Origin: Citrobacter tructae
Lineage (GTDB): Bacteria; Pseudomonadota; Gammaproteobacteria; Enterobacterales; Enterobacteriaceae
Length of the DNA stretch: 64,000 bases
Assembly: GCF_004684345.1 (NCBI RefSeq)
Contig: NZ_CP038469.1
Coordinates: forward strand, 4,526,001 to 4,590,000
Direction of reading: 5' to 3'
Shown here piece by piece: positions 44,300 through 53,269 of this stretch. The notes under the pieces were generated by a model, which searched no databases, was not told the DNA's origin, and saw only the letters and a program-made list of their open reading frames with translations. Both the position numbers and the translations under genes were made by a program. Each line of letters starts with the position of its first letter. Position 1 is the stretch's first letter.

Positions 44300-47200
44300 A
44301 TGCAAGTACGCTTGTTAGTATTTCTGATGGCCATATTTGCCATCGGGTTATCTGTGGGTGCCAGTTCTGCTCAGCAACTTGAATTGAAAAGTAACTACAA
44401 TACACCAGTGCAAAACAGTAATTTAACCAGCGAAGAAATAAACTGGTTAATGCATAAAAAAACATTGGTTGTGGGGACATGGTTACCGGAGGTTTCTCCG
44501 ATTGTCTATCAACATAGCAACGAATATTATCGTGGGGTCAACGCGGATTACCTTGCGCTAATGCAAAAAAGTCTCAACGTGAAAGTTACCATAAAACAGT
44601 ATGATAATGAGGAGCAGGCGCTTGCTGCGCTCTCTAATAATGATGTCGATACATTGTTAACGCAGTTATCCAGACGAAAGGACATGGGGGGGCATTTGCT
44701 GCGTACCGCGGCATTGCTGAAAACATGGCCGACGCTGGTGACGTCAATAAAAAACACCATGCTACCACTGACAACGGAGCAAAAGGTAAACGTCGCGTGT
44801 GTGCGGGATTGTCCCTTTCTTGATGTTATTCAGGCGACTTTCCCGAATGCTAAGATTTCATTTTACGACGATGAACATCAAGCCATGGCGTCAGTTGTGA
44901 ACGGTGATAACCACTATTTTATTGGTAATAATATTACCAGCAGTCATTGTATCTCCAGATATTATTCCCAATCACTCGTCATAACTCACTATTTTGATAA
45001 GCAAAAACAGTATAACTTTTTTGTGGTCAATGAAGCACAGCCACTATTAAGCAAAATACTTGATAGTTTTATTTCGTCAATCAGTAATGAAACGCATATG
45101 CAGGTGATGCAAAACTGGTTGAATCGCGGAAATTTGACTTATCTTAATGCCCCCATTCCTTTCAACGCTCAGGAAAAAGAATGGCTGAAAACGACGCATC
45201 GCATCCGAATATTGATTAACCCGGATTACCCGCCCTACACGCTTGTAGGGCACGGTGGTGAGTTGCGCGGCATCCTTGGTGATTTACTTAATATTATTCA
45301 TCTGCAAACAGGTCTTGAGTTTGAACCGATTCTGGTCAGCTCAAAAAGCGAACAGATGAAGCATATGAATGGCCTGCAATGGGATATGTTTCCTACTATC
45401 GTCCGAACCGATAAGTTTCAGGGGGATACCGCATTCAGTGAACCCGTGATGAATGTTACTTTCGTGATGATCACTTCTTCCCAGGAAACTCCTGAATCGC
45501 TACTGGAAAAACCGATACGTATTGCTCTGCCTGCCGGGCATATTCTGGCAAATGACTTAAAGCAACGTTATCCGCAGGCAACCTGGGTGAATGCGGATAC
45601 TGCCAGCATTGCCATGGCAATGGTCAAGGAGGGAAAAGTAGATGCTGCAATCGCGACAGAATTGTCGGCGAGGTTCATGATTGATCATTATTACCAGAAA
45701 AATATGCACTTCTTTCGACTTCCTGATATGCCTGGAGCGTCCGTTAGTTTTGCTATCTCTTCGCATCAGCCAATACTAAAGTCCGTTATGGATAAGGCGC
45801 TGCAAGCCATACCGCCACGTGAAATTTTGCAGATGACAGAGAAGTGGTCGAAAATTTCCAATACACAGGTCGATATCTGGAGCCGTTTTAGCAAGCAGTT
45901 CTATCAACTGGTGGTTTTTGCGCTATTGCTTATTGCGATCAGTCTCATCTGGGGACTGTCACTGTCTCGCGAAGTACGCAAAAGAAAGCAATCGCAGCGG
46001 TTACTGGAGGAGCAACTTCATCTCAAAGAGGTATTATCCCTTGAACTGGAAGCCGAAAAGAATAAAGCCATTGAGGCAACCAAAGCCAAAAGCCGCTTTC
46101 TTGCGAGCATGAGTCATGAATTACGCACGCCAGTGAGTTCGATTGTTGGTTTTCTGGAATTGCTGTCTAGTTCAGAACTCAGCGCTGTGCAACGGAAAGA
46201 GGCAATTGCGCTTACGGGGGCGACAGCCCAATCGTTGCTGGGGCTGATCGGAAAGATTCTGGACGTTGATAAAATAGAGTCCGGTAAATATCAGGTTATT
46301 CCTCAGTGGACAGATCTCTCGCAACTCATCGAATTGCAGTGTCACTCTTTTGACGCATTAGCCCGGCAGAAAGGCATTAACCTTTGCTGCATCAGCCAAC
46401 TGCCGGCTCACGAGCGGGTGTTTATTGATCAGCAGGCTTTGCGACAAATACTCACCAACCTGGTAGGTAACGCACTGAAGTTTACCGAGCAGGGGCATAT
46501 TCATGTCACGGCTCATCTGACTCCTGAAGGCGGTAATCAGGGCATCCTGACGATCACCATCAGCGACACGGGCTGCGGTATTAGCGAAGAAGAGCAGGCT
46601 GGGCTATTCCACCGTTATGCTCAAACGCCTAAAGGCCGCCAACAAACCGGTTCAGGTCTGGGGTTGTTTATTTGCAAAGAACTGGTGACCTTGATGGGCG
46701 GTACGCTCAAGATGACGAGCCGCCAGTCGCAAGGGACCACCTTTACGATGACACTGTCGGTGGAAACCGCCCGACAGTCGAAAGCGCCTGATGGCGATAC
46801 AGCAGGTGCGTTGTTGCCGCTACCGTGTCTCTCCATCCTTATTGCCGACGATCACCCGACCAATCGACTGCTGCTCAAGCGCCAGTTAAATGCCATTGGC
46901 TACAGCGTGGATGAAGCCTGTGATGGCGAAGAAGCTGAAGACAAACTGGCCAAGAAATCATACGACTTGTTGATAACTGATGTGAATATGCCGAAGAAAG
47001 ACGGGCTGACGCTCGCTGCCTCGCTACGTCGTCAACATGCACAGTTACAAATATGGGGTCTGACGGCCAGCGCGCTCCCGCAGTCACGTGAGGAATGTCT
47101 GCAAAGCGGTATGAATTTGTGCTTGTTCAAGCCCGTAGCGATTCAGACGTTGACCCACGAATTGAGCAAAATCGATAAGGGTTACTCCTCTCCCTGCGCT

Positions 47201-47542
47201 ATCCGACATTTGAAATTCAATGTTCTGACTGAAAATACCGGCGGGGATCGCGCGTTAATGAACGAAATACTGGAAACCTTTCGCGAGGCGACGGTTAGCG
47301 ATTTACAAGCCGCTGAGAGCGCTGTTGCACAAGATGAACCGCAGTTATTTTTACGCGCTCTCCATCGGTTACACGGATCGGCTCAAATTCTGGGAATTAC
47401 CGCACTTCAGACGCTGTGTGAACCTTTTGAGTCAATGCAACAAGACAATCTGCCTCTGGCATTACGCCAGGAGGTATTACAGAAAATTGTTGCTGTTGTA
47501 CGGGAAATTGAGATTGAGATTGATAGTTTAATCAGCCATTGA
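44300..47542 (+). CDS. evgS: Hybrid sensor kinase EvgS lacking the PAS region
   Basis: 1080 residues; E. coli EvgS has 1197. Order seen: signal peptide (about 1-24), two periplasmic SBP_bac_3 (Venus flytrap) domains (about 45-275 and 290-525), one transmembrane helix (537-555), a coiled coil (about 557-600), HisKA with phospho-His606 (SMSHELRTP), an HATPase with N, G1 and G2 boxes (NLVGNALKFTEQG, DTGCGI, GSGLGLF), a receiver with Asp894 (LLITDVNMP) and an HPt with His1025 (RLHGSA). His-to-Asp spacing is 288, as in E. coli (721 to 1009), so only the roughly 110 residues between helix and HisKA, where E. coli has its PAS, are missing. Confidence 0.95.
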   Translation: MQVRLLVFLMAIFAIGLSVGASSAQQLELKSNYNTPVQNSNLTSEEINWLMHKKTLVVGTWLPEVSPIVYQHSNEYYRGVNADYLALMQKSLNVKVTIKQYDNEEQALAALSNNDVDTLLTQLSRRKDMGGHLLRTAALLKTWPTLVTSIKNTMLPLTTEQKVNVACVRDCPFLDVIQATFPNAKISFYDDEHQAMASVVNGDNHYFIGNNITSSHCISRYYSQSLVITHYFDKQKQYNFFVVNEAQPLLSKILDSFISSISNETHMQVMQNWLNRGNLTYLNAPIPFNAQEKEWLKTTHRIRILINPDYPPYTLVGHGGELRGILGDLLNIIHLQTGLEFEPILVSSKSEQMKHMNGLQWDMFPTIVRTDKFQGDTAFSEPVMNVTFVMITSSQETPESLLEKPIRIALPAGHILANDLKQRYPQATWVNADTASIAMAMVKEGKVDAAIATELSARFMIDHYYQKNMHFFRLPDMPGASVSFAISSHQPILKSVMDKALQAIPPREILQMTEKWSKISNTQVDIWSRFSKQFYQLVVFALLLIAISLIWGLSLSREVRKRKQSQRLLEEQLHLKEVLSLELEAEKNKAIEATKAKSRFLASMSHELRTPVSSIVGFLELLSSSELSAVQRKEAIALTGATAQSLLGLIGKILDVDKIESGKYQVIPQWTDLSQLIELQCHSFDALARQKGINLCCISQLPAHERVFIDQQALRQILTNLVGNALKFTEQGHIHVTAHLTPEGGNQGILTITISDTGCGISEEEQAGLFHRYAQTPKGRQQTGSGLGLFICKELVTLMGGTLKMTSRQSQGTTFTMTLSVETARQSKAPDGDTAGALLPLPCLSILIADDHPTNRLLLKRQLNAIGYSVDEACDGEEAEDKLAKKSYDLLITDVNMPKKDGLTLAASLRRQHAQLQIWGLTASALPQSREECLQSGMNLCLFKPVAIQTLTHELSKIDKGYSSPCAIRHLKFNVLTENTGGDRALMNEILETFREATVSDLQAAESAVAQDEPQLFLRALHRLHGSAQILGITALQTLCEPFESMQQDNLPLALRQEVLQKIVAVVREIEIEIDSLISH

Positions 47543-47617
47543 CTGGCCTGAACGGGTAGCCGTTGCTACCCGTTCAGAAGAGGACTATCACTATTTCTGC
47601 AATCCGCGTGGCGAGTA

Positions 47618-48244
47618 TTATTGGCCCGCACCCAGCACTTCACTATCGATGACAATACCTTCTTCCGCACCTTTGAGCGCCAGATTAGCCTCATAGTATT
47701 TGCCAGAGGACAGCAGTTTTTCGGCGCTGGCAACGGCTTTACGAGTCTGGTTAAGCGGCATCAGGTATTGCGTCTGAGCCACGCTGATTCCAGCCAGTTG
47801 CAAGGTATCCACCGCACCTTTCCAGTCACCTTTGGCCATTTTGCCATTCGCTGTTTTGATCGCGGTTTCTTTTTCCGGGCTGGCAATATAGTCTTCTGAT
47901 ACTGCTACCGTAGCATTAATAATCACATATTGATCATCAATCATCTTCGCTTTGGCGTCTGTTTTGACAAACTTCGCCCAGTCGCTGCTATCGCCCGCCA
48001 GCAGGGAGGCTGCGTCATCCGTTAATTTTTTGGCGCTGTCAGGCTGTCCATGAAACAGGGCCAGTCTTGCAAACTGAATATCACGCATCGCATTAGTACC
48101 TTTCACTGCAACCTGCATAATATCTGCTGCTTCTTTTTGTACATTTGCGCTCGCCGCTTGCGCTGGTGTGGTAGTTGTCGCTGCCAGTACCGGAGTAGAA
48201 CTCATCATCGTTGCAAGCAGACCTGCCAGAATAATCTTTTTCAT
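47618..48244 (-). CDS. yfdX: YfdX-family periplasmic protein
   Basis: 208 residues from ATG 48244, with AGGAGAAGG upstream. A signal peptide (KKIILAGLLATMMSSTPVLA) precedes an all-helical protein with the family sequence AMRDIQFARLALFHG, SDWAKFVK, YLMPLNQTRKAV and YYEANLALKGAEEGIVIDSE. In E. coli yfdX is one of the genes most strongly induced by EvgA; the protein is a periplasmic multimer proposed to act as a chaperone at low pH. It is divergent from hdeD, with two EvgA boxes in the shared promoter region. Confidence 0.93.
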   Translation of the reverse strand: MKKIILAGLLATMMSSTPVLAATTTTPAQAASANVQKEAADIMQVAVKGTNAMRDIQFARLALFHGQPDSAKKLTDDAASLLAGDSSDWAKFVKTDAKAKMIDDQYVIINATVAVSEDYIASPEKETAIKTANGKMAKGDWKGAVDTLQLAGISVAQTQYLMPLNQTRKAVASAEKLLSSGKYYEANLALKGAEEGIVIDSEVLGAGQ

Positions 48245-48347
48245 TACCTTCTCCTGAATGAAATGGGTATATGTCACTGAACGAAGCTAGCATAATAAAT
48301 AAAATAAAAAGGTGGAATCAGAGTGCGGGGTAAATAGTGAGGTCATA

Positions 48348-48365
48348 ATCTTACACGTGTCAGAA
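48348..48365 (-). promoter_or_regulatory. yfdX: EvgA box facing yfdX
   Basis: On the minus strand TTCTGACACGTGTAAGAT, matching the EvgA pattern with two deviations at the 3' side. About 105 bases from the yfdX start and directly abutting the second box. Confidence 0.65.
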
Positions 48366-48383
48366 TTCTGACGTGTGTAGGAA
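48366..48383 (+). promoter_or_regulatory. hdeD: EvgA box facing hdeD
   Basis: TTCTGACGTGTGTAGGAA, an excellent EvgA box, back-to-back with the yfdX-facing box so that the two form one 36-bp palindrome-like array that can activate both divergent units. Confidence 0.72.
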
Positions 48384-48521
48384 TAGGTGTATTAACATCT
48401 TCCAGTGTTCTTATTTACGTGTGCTGGTGATAAGTTCTATTGTCTTCTCATGAGTGATATTGATGATGTCTGTTTATATTGCCATGTGACAGTGCAGTAT
48501 TTTTAAGGTGACGGAGGAAGT

Positions 48522-49118
48522 ATGTTTGTTTTTAACCAGTATAGCCTGAGAGCGTTTAATGAAAAAGCACGGCTTCATTATAGAAGACACGCTACAATTA
48601 TGGCTGCATTGTTGCTGATTTGTGGTTTTTGCTGCCTTATTTACCCAATCGCTGCGGGCATTTATTTGAGCTATGCAACAGGGTTTATGTTTCTGTTATG
48701 TGGCTGCTATTCTATCTACAGTCTGATTACTTCTGGTAAACAGTCGTTGAGAGCTACATTTACCTATGCTCTTTTTTCTGTCGCATGGTTATTGCTGGGG
48801 TACAGTTTTATTGTCAATCCCATCGTAGGCATGGGTTCATTGGCCGTGATTTTTTGCTGCTTATTCATTATTGGTGGCATTTTTCGCATCGTTTCCGGGT
48901 TCAAAATGTTTAGTAGTCCGGGCTATGGATGGAATGTCTTTATTGGCATCTTTGATCTGCTTATCGCTGGCGTCTGGCTGAATATGGATGCCGATAAATC
49001 TTATCTATTTACTACTATTTTTATTGGTCTGGAGATGATTTTTAGCTCCTTTGGTTTTATTCGCTTGCGTAAAAATATGACGTTTTTTAAAGATGATAAA
49101 GTACTCGGTAAAAATTAA
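48522..49118 (+). CDS. hdeD: HdeD-family acid-resistance membrane protein
   Basis: 198 residues with six hydrophobic helices (for example ATIMAALLLICGFCCLIYP and TYALFSVAWLLLGYSFIV), the HdeD architecture. E. coli HdeD is required for acid resistance at high cell density and is cotranscribed with regulators of the gad system; its biochemical action is unknown. GGAGGAAG precedes the ATG. The next gene, hdeB-like, starts 20 bases later with its own AGGAGG. Confidence 0.9.
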   Translation: MFVFNQYSLRAFNEKARLHYRRHATIMAALLLICGFCCLIYPIAAGIYLSYATGFMFLLCGCYSIYSLITSGKQSLRATFTYALFSVAWLLLGYSFIVNPIVGMGSLAVIFCCLFIIGGIFRIVSGFKMFSSPGYGWNVFIGIFDLLIAGVWLNMDADKSYLFTTIFIGLEMIFSSFGFIRLRKNMTFFKDDKVLGKN

Positions 49119-49138
49119 TGTGAAACACAGGAGGGTAT

Positions 49139-49447
49139 GTGAACATTAAAATAATTATCTCTACTGTCATTCTGATGGTCTCCATTTCAGCCTCGATGAA
49201 TCGTGTTTTTGCTGCTGAAGCAACTGAGGTCGCACCACAAGATATGACCTGCAAAGAATTCGTAAACCTGAGTTCGAAATATATGACGGCGATTGCCTTT
49301 GTGGTGGTCAATAAAAATAGTGATTTTAAAGGTGATGACTATGTTTCCCTGCATGAGGTGGAAACTGTTTCTGTACCGAAAATCCTTAAACAATGTCATC
49401 AAACCCCGAGTGCTAAATTGGGTGAACTCATAGGGAGAGTAAAGTAG
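49139..49447 (+). CDS. hdeB: Acid-activated periplasmic chaperone, HdeB type
   Basis: 102 residues beginning at GTG 49139, five bases after AGGAGG. A signal peptide (about 1-25, ending VFA before AEATEV) precedes the short mature protein with DMTCKEFVNLSSKYMTAIAF and a second Cys in KILKQCHQTP, which would form the single disulphide of HdeA/HdeB chaperones. The order and residues (DMTC, VPKILKQC) resemble HdeB more than HdeA. These chaperones bind unfolding periplasmic proteins at low pH. No HdeA partner is present next to it. Confidence 0.88.
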   Translation: MNIKIIISTVILMVSISASMNRVFAAEATEVAPQDMTCKEFVNLSSKYMTAIAFVVVNKNSDFKGDDYVSLHEVETVSVPKILKQCHQTPSAKLGELIGRVK

Positions 49448-49504
49448 TTGGTACGTACGATTAAGTAAAAATTTTAATAGTCTATTTTGAATGAGGAATT
49501 AACA

Positions 49505-50896
49505 ATGACAATACTTATTGAGCCCGTTGAAAATGACGATGTCTATGCTTCTATAGAGTTGGCAACCTTCTTGCCTAAAACAGCGTTTCCGCTGCAGGAA
49601 AGCAATCCACGTAATGTTTACAATGCAATTCATGATGAGCTGATGCTGGACGGCAACTCCCGGCAAAATCTGGCTACTTTTTGCCAGACCTGGGTTGATG
49701 ATGAGATTCGCCAGTTGATGGATCTCTCCATCGACAAAAATATGATTGATAAAGATGAGTACCCGCAGACTGCCGAAATTGAACGGCGTTGTGTGACCAT
49801 GCTTGCCGACCTGTGGCATTCTCCTGCGGCTGTTGACACTCTGGGCTGTTCAACTATTGGTTCTTCAGAAGCCGCGATGCTCGGTGGTCTGGCGATGAAA
49901 TGGCAATGGCGTAAGCGCCGTGAGCTGGCAGGAAAGCCCACCGATAAGCCGAATATGATTTGTGGCCCGGTTCAGATTTGCTGGCACAAATTCGCCCGCT
50001 ATTTTGATGTTGAGCTACGTGAAATCCCGCTGGAAGGTGATCGTTTGTTAATGACGCCTGAAGAAGTCATCAAACGCGTGGATGAAAATACGATTGGCGT
50101 TGTGCCGACGCTGGGCGTGACCTTTACCTGTCAGTATGAACCTGTAAAAGCAATTAATGATGCGCTGGAACAGCTTTGCCAGCAGACCGGTCTCGATATC
50201 CCAATACATGTTGATGCCGCCAGCGGCGGTTTCCTGGCACCGTTTTGTGCGCCAGAGCTTGTCTGGGACTTCCGCCTGTCGCGAGTAAAATCGATTAATG
50301 CCTCCGGCCATAAATTTGGTCTTGCTCCACTGGGTGTGGGCTGGGTTGTATGGCGTGAAAAAGAGGATCTGCCGCAAGATCTTATTTTCAATGTTAACTA
50401 TCTCGGCGGCAATATGCCGACCTTTGCACTGAATTTCTCGCGTCCTGGTGGACAGATAGTTGCGCAGTACTACAACTTCCTGCGTCTGGGCTATGAAGGC
50501 TATCGTAAAATTCATCAGTCCTGTTATACCGTGGCTCAGTATCTGGCGAAGGAAATTGCTGCAATTGGCCCGTTTGAAATGGTTTTTGATGGCGACTGCC
50601 ATAAAGGGATCCCTGCGCTAGCATGGACACTGAAATCTAATTTCCAACATGGCCAATACACACTGTTCGACCTGGCTGACCGGCTGCGCAGCCGTGGCTG
50701 GCAGGTTCCGGCCTATTCCATGCCCAGCCATCGTGAAGATTTGGTTGTGCAGCGCATCCTTGTACGTCATGGCATGAGTATGGATCTGGCTGAATTGCTG
50801 ATTGACGATCTCAAACGCACCCTTGATACGCTGGAAAAAAATCCCGTCACCCAGCCTTTAACCGCTGAGGAAGCCGGCGGCTTCAATCACAGTTAG
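49505..50896 (+). CDS. gadB: Glutamate decarboxylase (GadA/B type)
   Basis: 463 residues from ATG 49505, with GAGGAATT upstream. PLP enzyme that decarboxylates glutamate to GABA, consuming a cytoplasmic proton. Seen: DGNSRQNLATFCQTW, GSSEAAMLGGLAMKWQW, the DAASGGFLAPF strand with the PLP Asp and the Schiff-base Lys270 in NASGHKFGLAPLG. The C-terminus ends GGFNHS, keeping the penultimate His that in E. coli GadB shuts the active site at neutral pH. The N-terminal 25 residues differ from E. coli GadB, and overall similarity is moderate, so this is a divergent member. It is followed by gadC. Confidence 0.93.
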   Translation: MTILIEPVENDDVYASIELATFLPKTAFPLQESNPRNVYNAIHDELMLDGNSRQNLATFCQTWVDDEIRQLMDLSIDKNMIDKDEYPQTAEIERRCVTMLADLWHSPAAVDTLGCSTIGSSEAAMLGGLAMKWQWRKRRELAGKPTDKPNMICGPVQICWHKFARYFDVELREIPLEGDRLLMTPEEVIKRVDENTIGVVPTLGVTFTCQYEPVKAINDALEQLCQQTGLDIPIHVDAASGGFLAPFCAPELVWDFRLSRVKSINASGHKFGLAPLGVGWVVWREKEDLPQDLIFNVNYLGGNMPTFALNFSRPGGQIVAQYYNFLRLGYEGYRKIHQSCYTVAQYLAKEIAAIGPFEMVFDGDCHKGIPALAWTLKSNFQHGQYTLFDLADRLRSRGWQVPAYSMPSHREDLVVQRILVRHGMSMDLAELLIDDLKRTLDTLEKNPVTQPLTAEEAGGFNHS

Positions 50897-50918
50897 TCGC
50901 TTCCCCACTCGTCTACCC

Positions 50919-50946
50919 GAGAGCCATGGTGCCATGGCTCTCTTCG
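50919..50946 (+). terminator. Hairpin between gadB and gadC
   Basis: Perfect 11-bp inverted repeat GAGAGCCATGG-TG-CCATGGCTCTC followed by TTCGTT. It may attenuate read-through into gadC or protect the gadB message. Confidence 0.75.
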
Positions 50947-50998
50947 TTACTATATAAACATCTGCACAGGTCTCAGGCCTGCTGATGCGGAGGGACTT

Positions 50999-52519
50999 AT
51001 GTCCACAAAAACGACTCAGGTGCCCGCCAGGCAGCTTACGCTGCTTGGTTTTTTTGCCATCACCGCTTCGATGGTTATGGCTGTTTATGAATATCCTACT
51101 TTTGCGACTTCCGGTTTTAGCCTTATTTTTTTCCTGTTAATGGGGGGGATCTTTTGGTTTATTCCTGTTGGCTTGTGTGCCGCGGAAATGGCTACCGTTG
51201 AAGGCTGGGAGGAGGGCGGTGTCTTTGCATGGGTTTCTAATACTCTAGGGGATCGCTGGGGATTTGCAGCGATCTCTTTTAGCTTCCTGCAAATTGCAGT
51301 TGGCTTTATTCCGATGCTCTACTTTGTGCTGGGCGCACTCTCTTATATTCTTAACTGGCCGGAAATTAATACTGACCCGCTGCTTAAAACGGTTGTCGCC
51401 GTCATTATTTTATGGGGGCTGGCGCTAACCCAATTTAAAGGCACACGTTATACTGCGCGCATTGCTAAAATTGGTTTCTTTTTGGGTATTTTATTACCCG
51501 CCGTCGTACTGGTGGTACTGGCATTGGCCTGGATTTATAAAGGTCAACCTGTTGCGATTGAGATATCGACGCATTCCTTCTTTCCTGATTTTTCCCAGAT
51601 CGGTACGTTGGTGGTGTTTGTTGCCTTTGTACTCAGCTATATGGGGGTAGAGGCGTCGGCAACCCACGTCAATGAAATGCGCAACCCTTCCCGGGATTAT
51701 CCCCTGGCAATGATCCTGCTGGTTATTGCGGCTATTGGGCTTAGCTCGGTTGGCGGTCTGTCTGTTGCGGCGGTGATCCCTCATGATGAGATCAATCTTT
51801 CTGCCGGCGTCATGCAAGCATTCAGTACATTAATTGGTTTTTACGGGCCGGGTTTTGAGTGGGCGATTCGGAGCGTGGCTGCCTTACTGATGCTGGGTGT
51901 GTTGGCTGAAATTGCGTCGTGGATTGTGGGCCCGTCTCGGGGAATGCTGGTCACTGCGCAAAAAGGTCTGTTACCCACCCGGTTTGCCAAAGTGAATAAA
52001 AATGGTGTGCCGGTCGCGTTGGTTTTCTCCCAATTGATTATCACAACAATTGCGTTAATTGTGCTGACTAATACAGGAGGGGGTAACAATATGTCTTTCC
52101 TGATAGCACTTTCACTTACTGTGGTTATTTATCTGTGCAGTTATCTGATGCTGTTTCTCGGGTATATCCAACTGGTTTGCAAACAGCAGGATAAAAAGCG
52201 TGCTTTCCAGATCCCGGGTGGTAAAAAAGTGAAACTGCTTATCGCCTGTTCTGGTCTGATCGTCTCGGTGCTGGCATTTGCTGTTTCTTTTATTCCACCA
52301 TCTTCTTTGCCGGGAACTCACGCGGACGAGATGTATGCAGAGTTGCTGATAGTCTGTTTTGCTCTCGTTTTTGTCCTTCCTTTTATTGTTTACCTGTTTC
52401 GTAATAAAAACAGCAAAAAACAAGTACCGGACTTGGTGTTGGTGAAAACAGATAATGCACCGCCAGGACATTTTTTCATTCATCCTAAAGCTCGTTCTAC
52501 TCATTATCCGAAGTGGTAA
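50999..52519 (+). CDS. gadC: Glutamate:GABA antiporter
   Basis: 506 residues (E. coli GadC 511) with 12 hydrophobic helices of the APC superfamily. It exchanges external glutamate for internal GABA across the inner membrane, completing the proton-consuming cycle with GadB. Seen: ASMVMAVYEYPTFATSGFSLIFFL, the WEEGGVFAWVSNTLGDRWGF motif, and the C-terminal plug (GHFFIHPKARSTHYPKW) that blocks the channel at neutral pH in E. coli. A ribosome-binding site (GCGGAGGG) lies upstream. Convergent with the c4-like RNA. Confidence 0.95.
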   Translation: MSTKTTQVPARQLTLLGFFAITASMVMAVYEYPTFATSGFSLIFFLLMGGIFWFIPVGLCAAEMATVEGWEEGGVFAWVSNTLGDRWGFAAISFSFLQIAVGFIPMLYFVLGALSYILNWPEINTDPLLKTVVAVIILWGLALTQFKGTRYTARIAKIGFFLGILLPAVVLVVLALAWIYKGQPVAIEISTHSFFPDFSQIGTLVVFVAFVLSYMGVEASATHVNEMRNPSRDYPLAMILLVIAAIGLSSVGGLSVAAVIPHDEINLSAGVMQAFSTLIGFYGPGFEWAIRSVAALLMLGVLAEIASWIVGPSRGMLVTAQKGLLPTRFAKVNKNGVPVALVFSQLIITTIALIVLTNTGGGNNMSFLIALSLTVVIYLCSYLMLFLGYIQLVCKQQDKKRAFQIPGGKKVKLLIACSGLIVSVLAFAVSFIPPSSLPGTHADEMYAELLIVCFALVFVLPFIVYLFRNKNSKKQVPDLVLVKTDNAPPGHFFIHPKARSTHYPKW

Positions 52520-52544
52520 AAGATAACGGATGGGGAAGTGGGCA

Positions 52545-52640
52545 CAAAAAAGCCCGCAGGGCTTGCGCCATGCGGGCTTCTAGGACTTCATCGGATGACT
52601 CTGGTAATCACCGATGGAGAATTTTGGGCTGGCGTCCCTG
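52545..52640 (-). ncRNA. c4-antisense-RNA-like structured RNA
   Basis: On the minus strand, a CATCGG/CCGATG stem (52616-52611 with 52594-52589) encloses a 16-base loop reading TGATTACCAGAGTCAT and is followed by the terminator GCCCGCA-TGGCGCAAGCCC-TGCGGGC with a T6 tract (52551-52546). The sequence and layout match my memory of the phage P1/P7 c4 antisense RNA family (which silences the ant antirepressor). No ant or icd gene follows it here, so it would be a solitary copy. It also forms the gadC 3' terminator. Confidence 0.5.
52551..52580. terminator. Bidirectional terminator at the gadC / c4-like RNA junction
   Basis: AGCCCGCA - 12 bases - TGCGGGCT; on the minus strand six T follow, on the plus strand TCT. 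Probably ends gadC and the small RNA. Confidence 0.85.
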
Positions 52641-53269
52641 TAATTGGTGGGGGAGGTGGTTGAGTTTGTTAGGGATTTTGATTTTTTGCGGGGAAGGGAA
52701 GGCGCAAAAAGAGTGGCGATGATGTTGATATGGAAGGGGTTTTTGTATCTTATTGATTTTTAAGTTGAATGTTGAGGCGTATTGGTTCTAACTTTGCTGG
52801 AAATTGTAAGAGTGTCGTTTTCATCATTCGAGTCTGTTCTTGGTATAGTCATTCGCACCCTGAGATATATGCTTTTAAGTGGTTCAGAGTATGTGCTTAC
52901 TGGTTACGGATATTGTGCCTGAATCATGTGGTTTGATGATTGCCGCTTTGCTTTCGAGCCAGTAAGTGTTCTACGTACTCTAATGAACATTCCGCCCATG
53001 CAGAAAAGCTGCTGACTATATTTCATTCGATTAACGTGAAATGCATACCAATTCCCGATATATATGACTGTTTTAAAGTGATTTTCTATTATTTTTTTCT
53101 GTGCTGAAAATAATAAGATTATGATTTTAATGATATTTTTATAACTTTAACGCCACTTGCAGGACTTGGCACTTTTAATTATTGTATTGTAATGTTTAAC
53201 CGTTTATTACGGTTTTTAGAAAAATAAATACATCATTTGATTTTTTACTCTTTCACAGAGGGGTACAAA
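52641..53269. other. AT-rich gap
   Basis: About 630 bases between the c4-like RNA and the NlpC/P60-like gene, without a credible coding frame. The region opens a lower-GC segment reaching to about 55.5 kb. It must hold the promoter of the following gene; an AGAGGGG site lies at 53257-53263. Confidence 0.5.

Noticed and set aside
52513..52722. 69-codon plus-strand frame after gadC
   Set aside because: It runs through the terminator and the c4-like RNA; product shows no domain and the start overlaps the gadC end.
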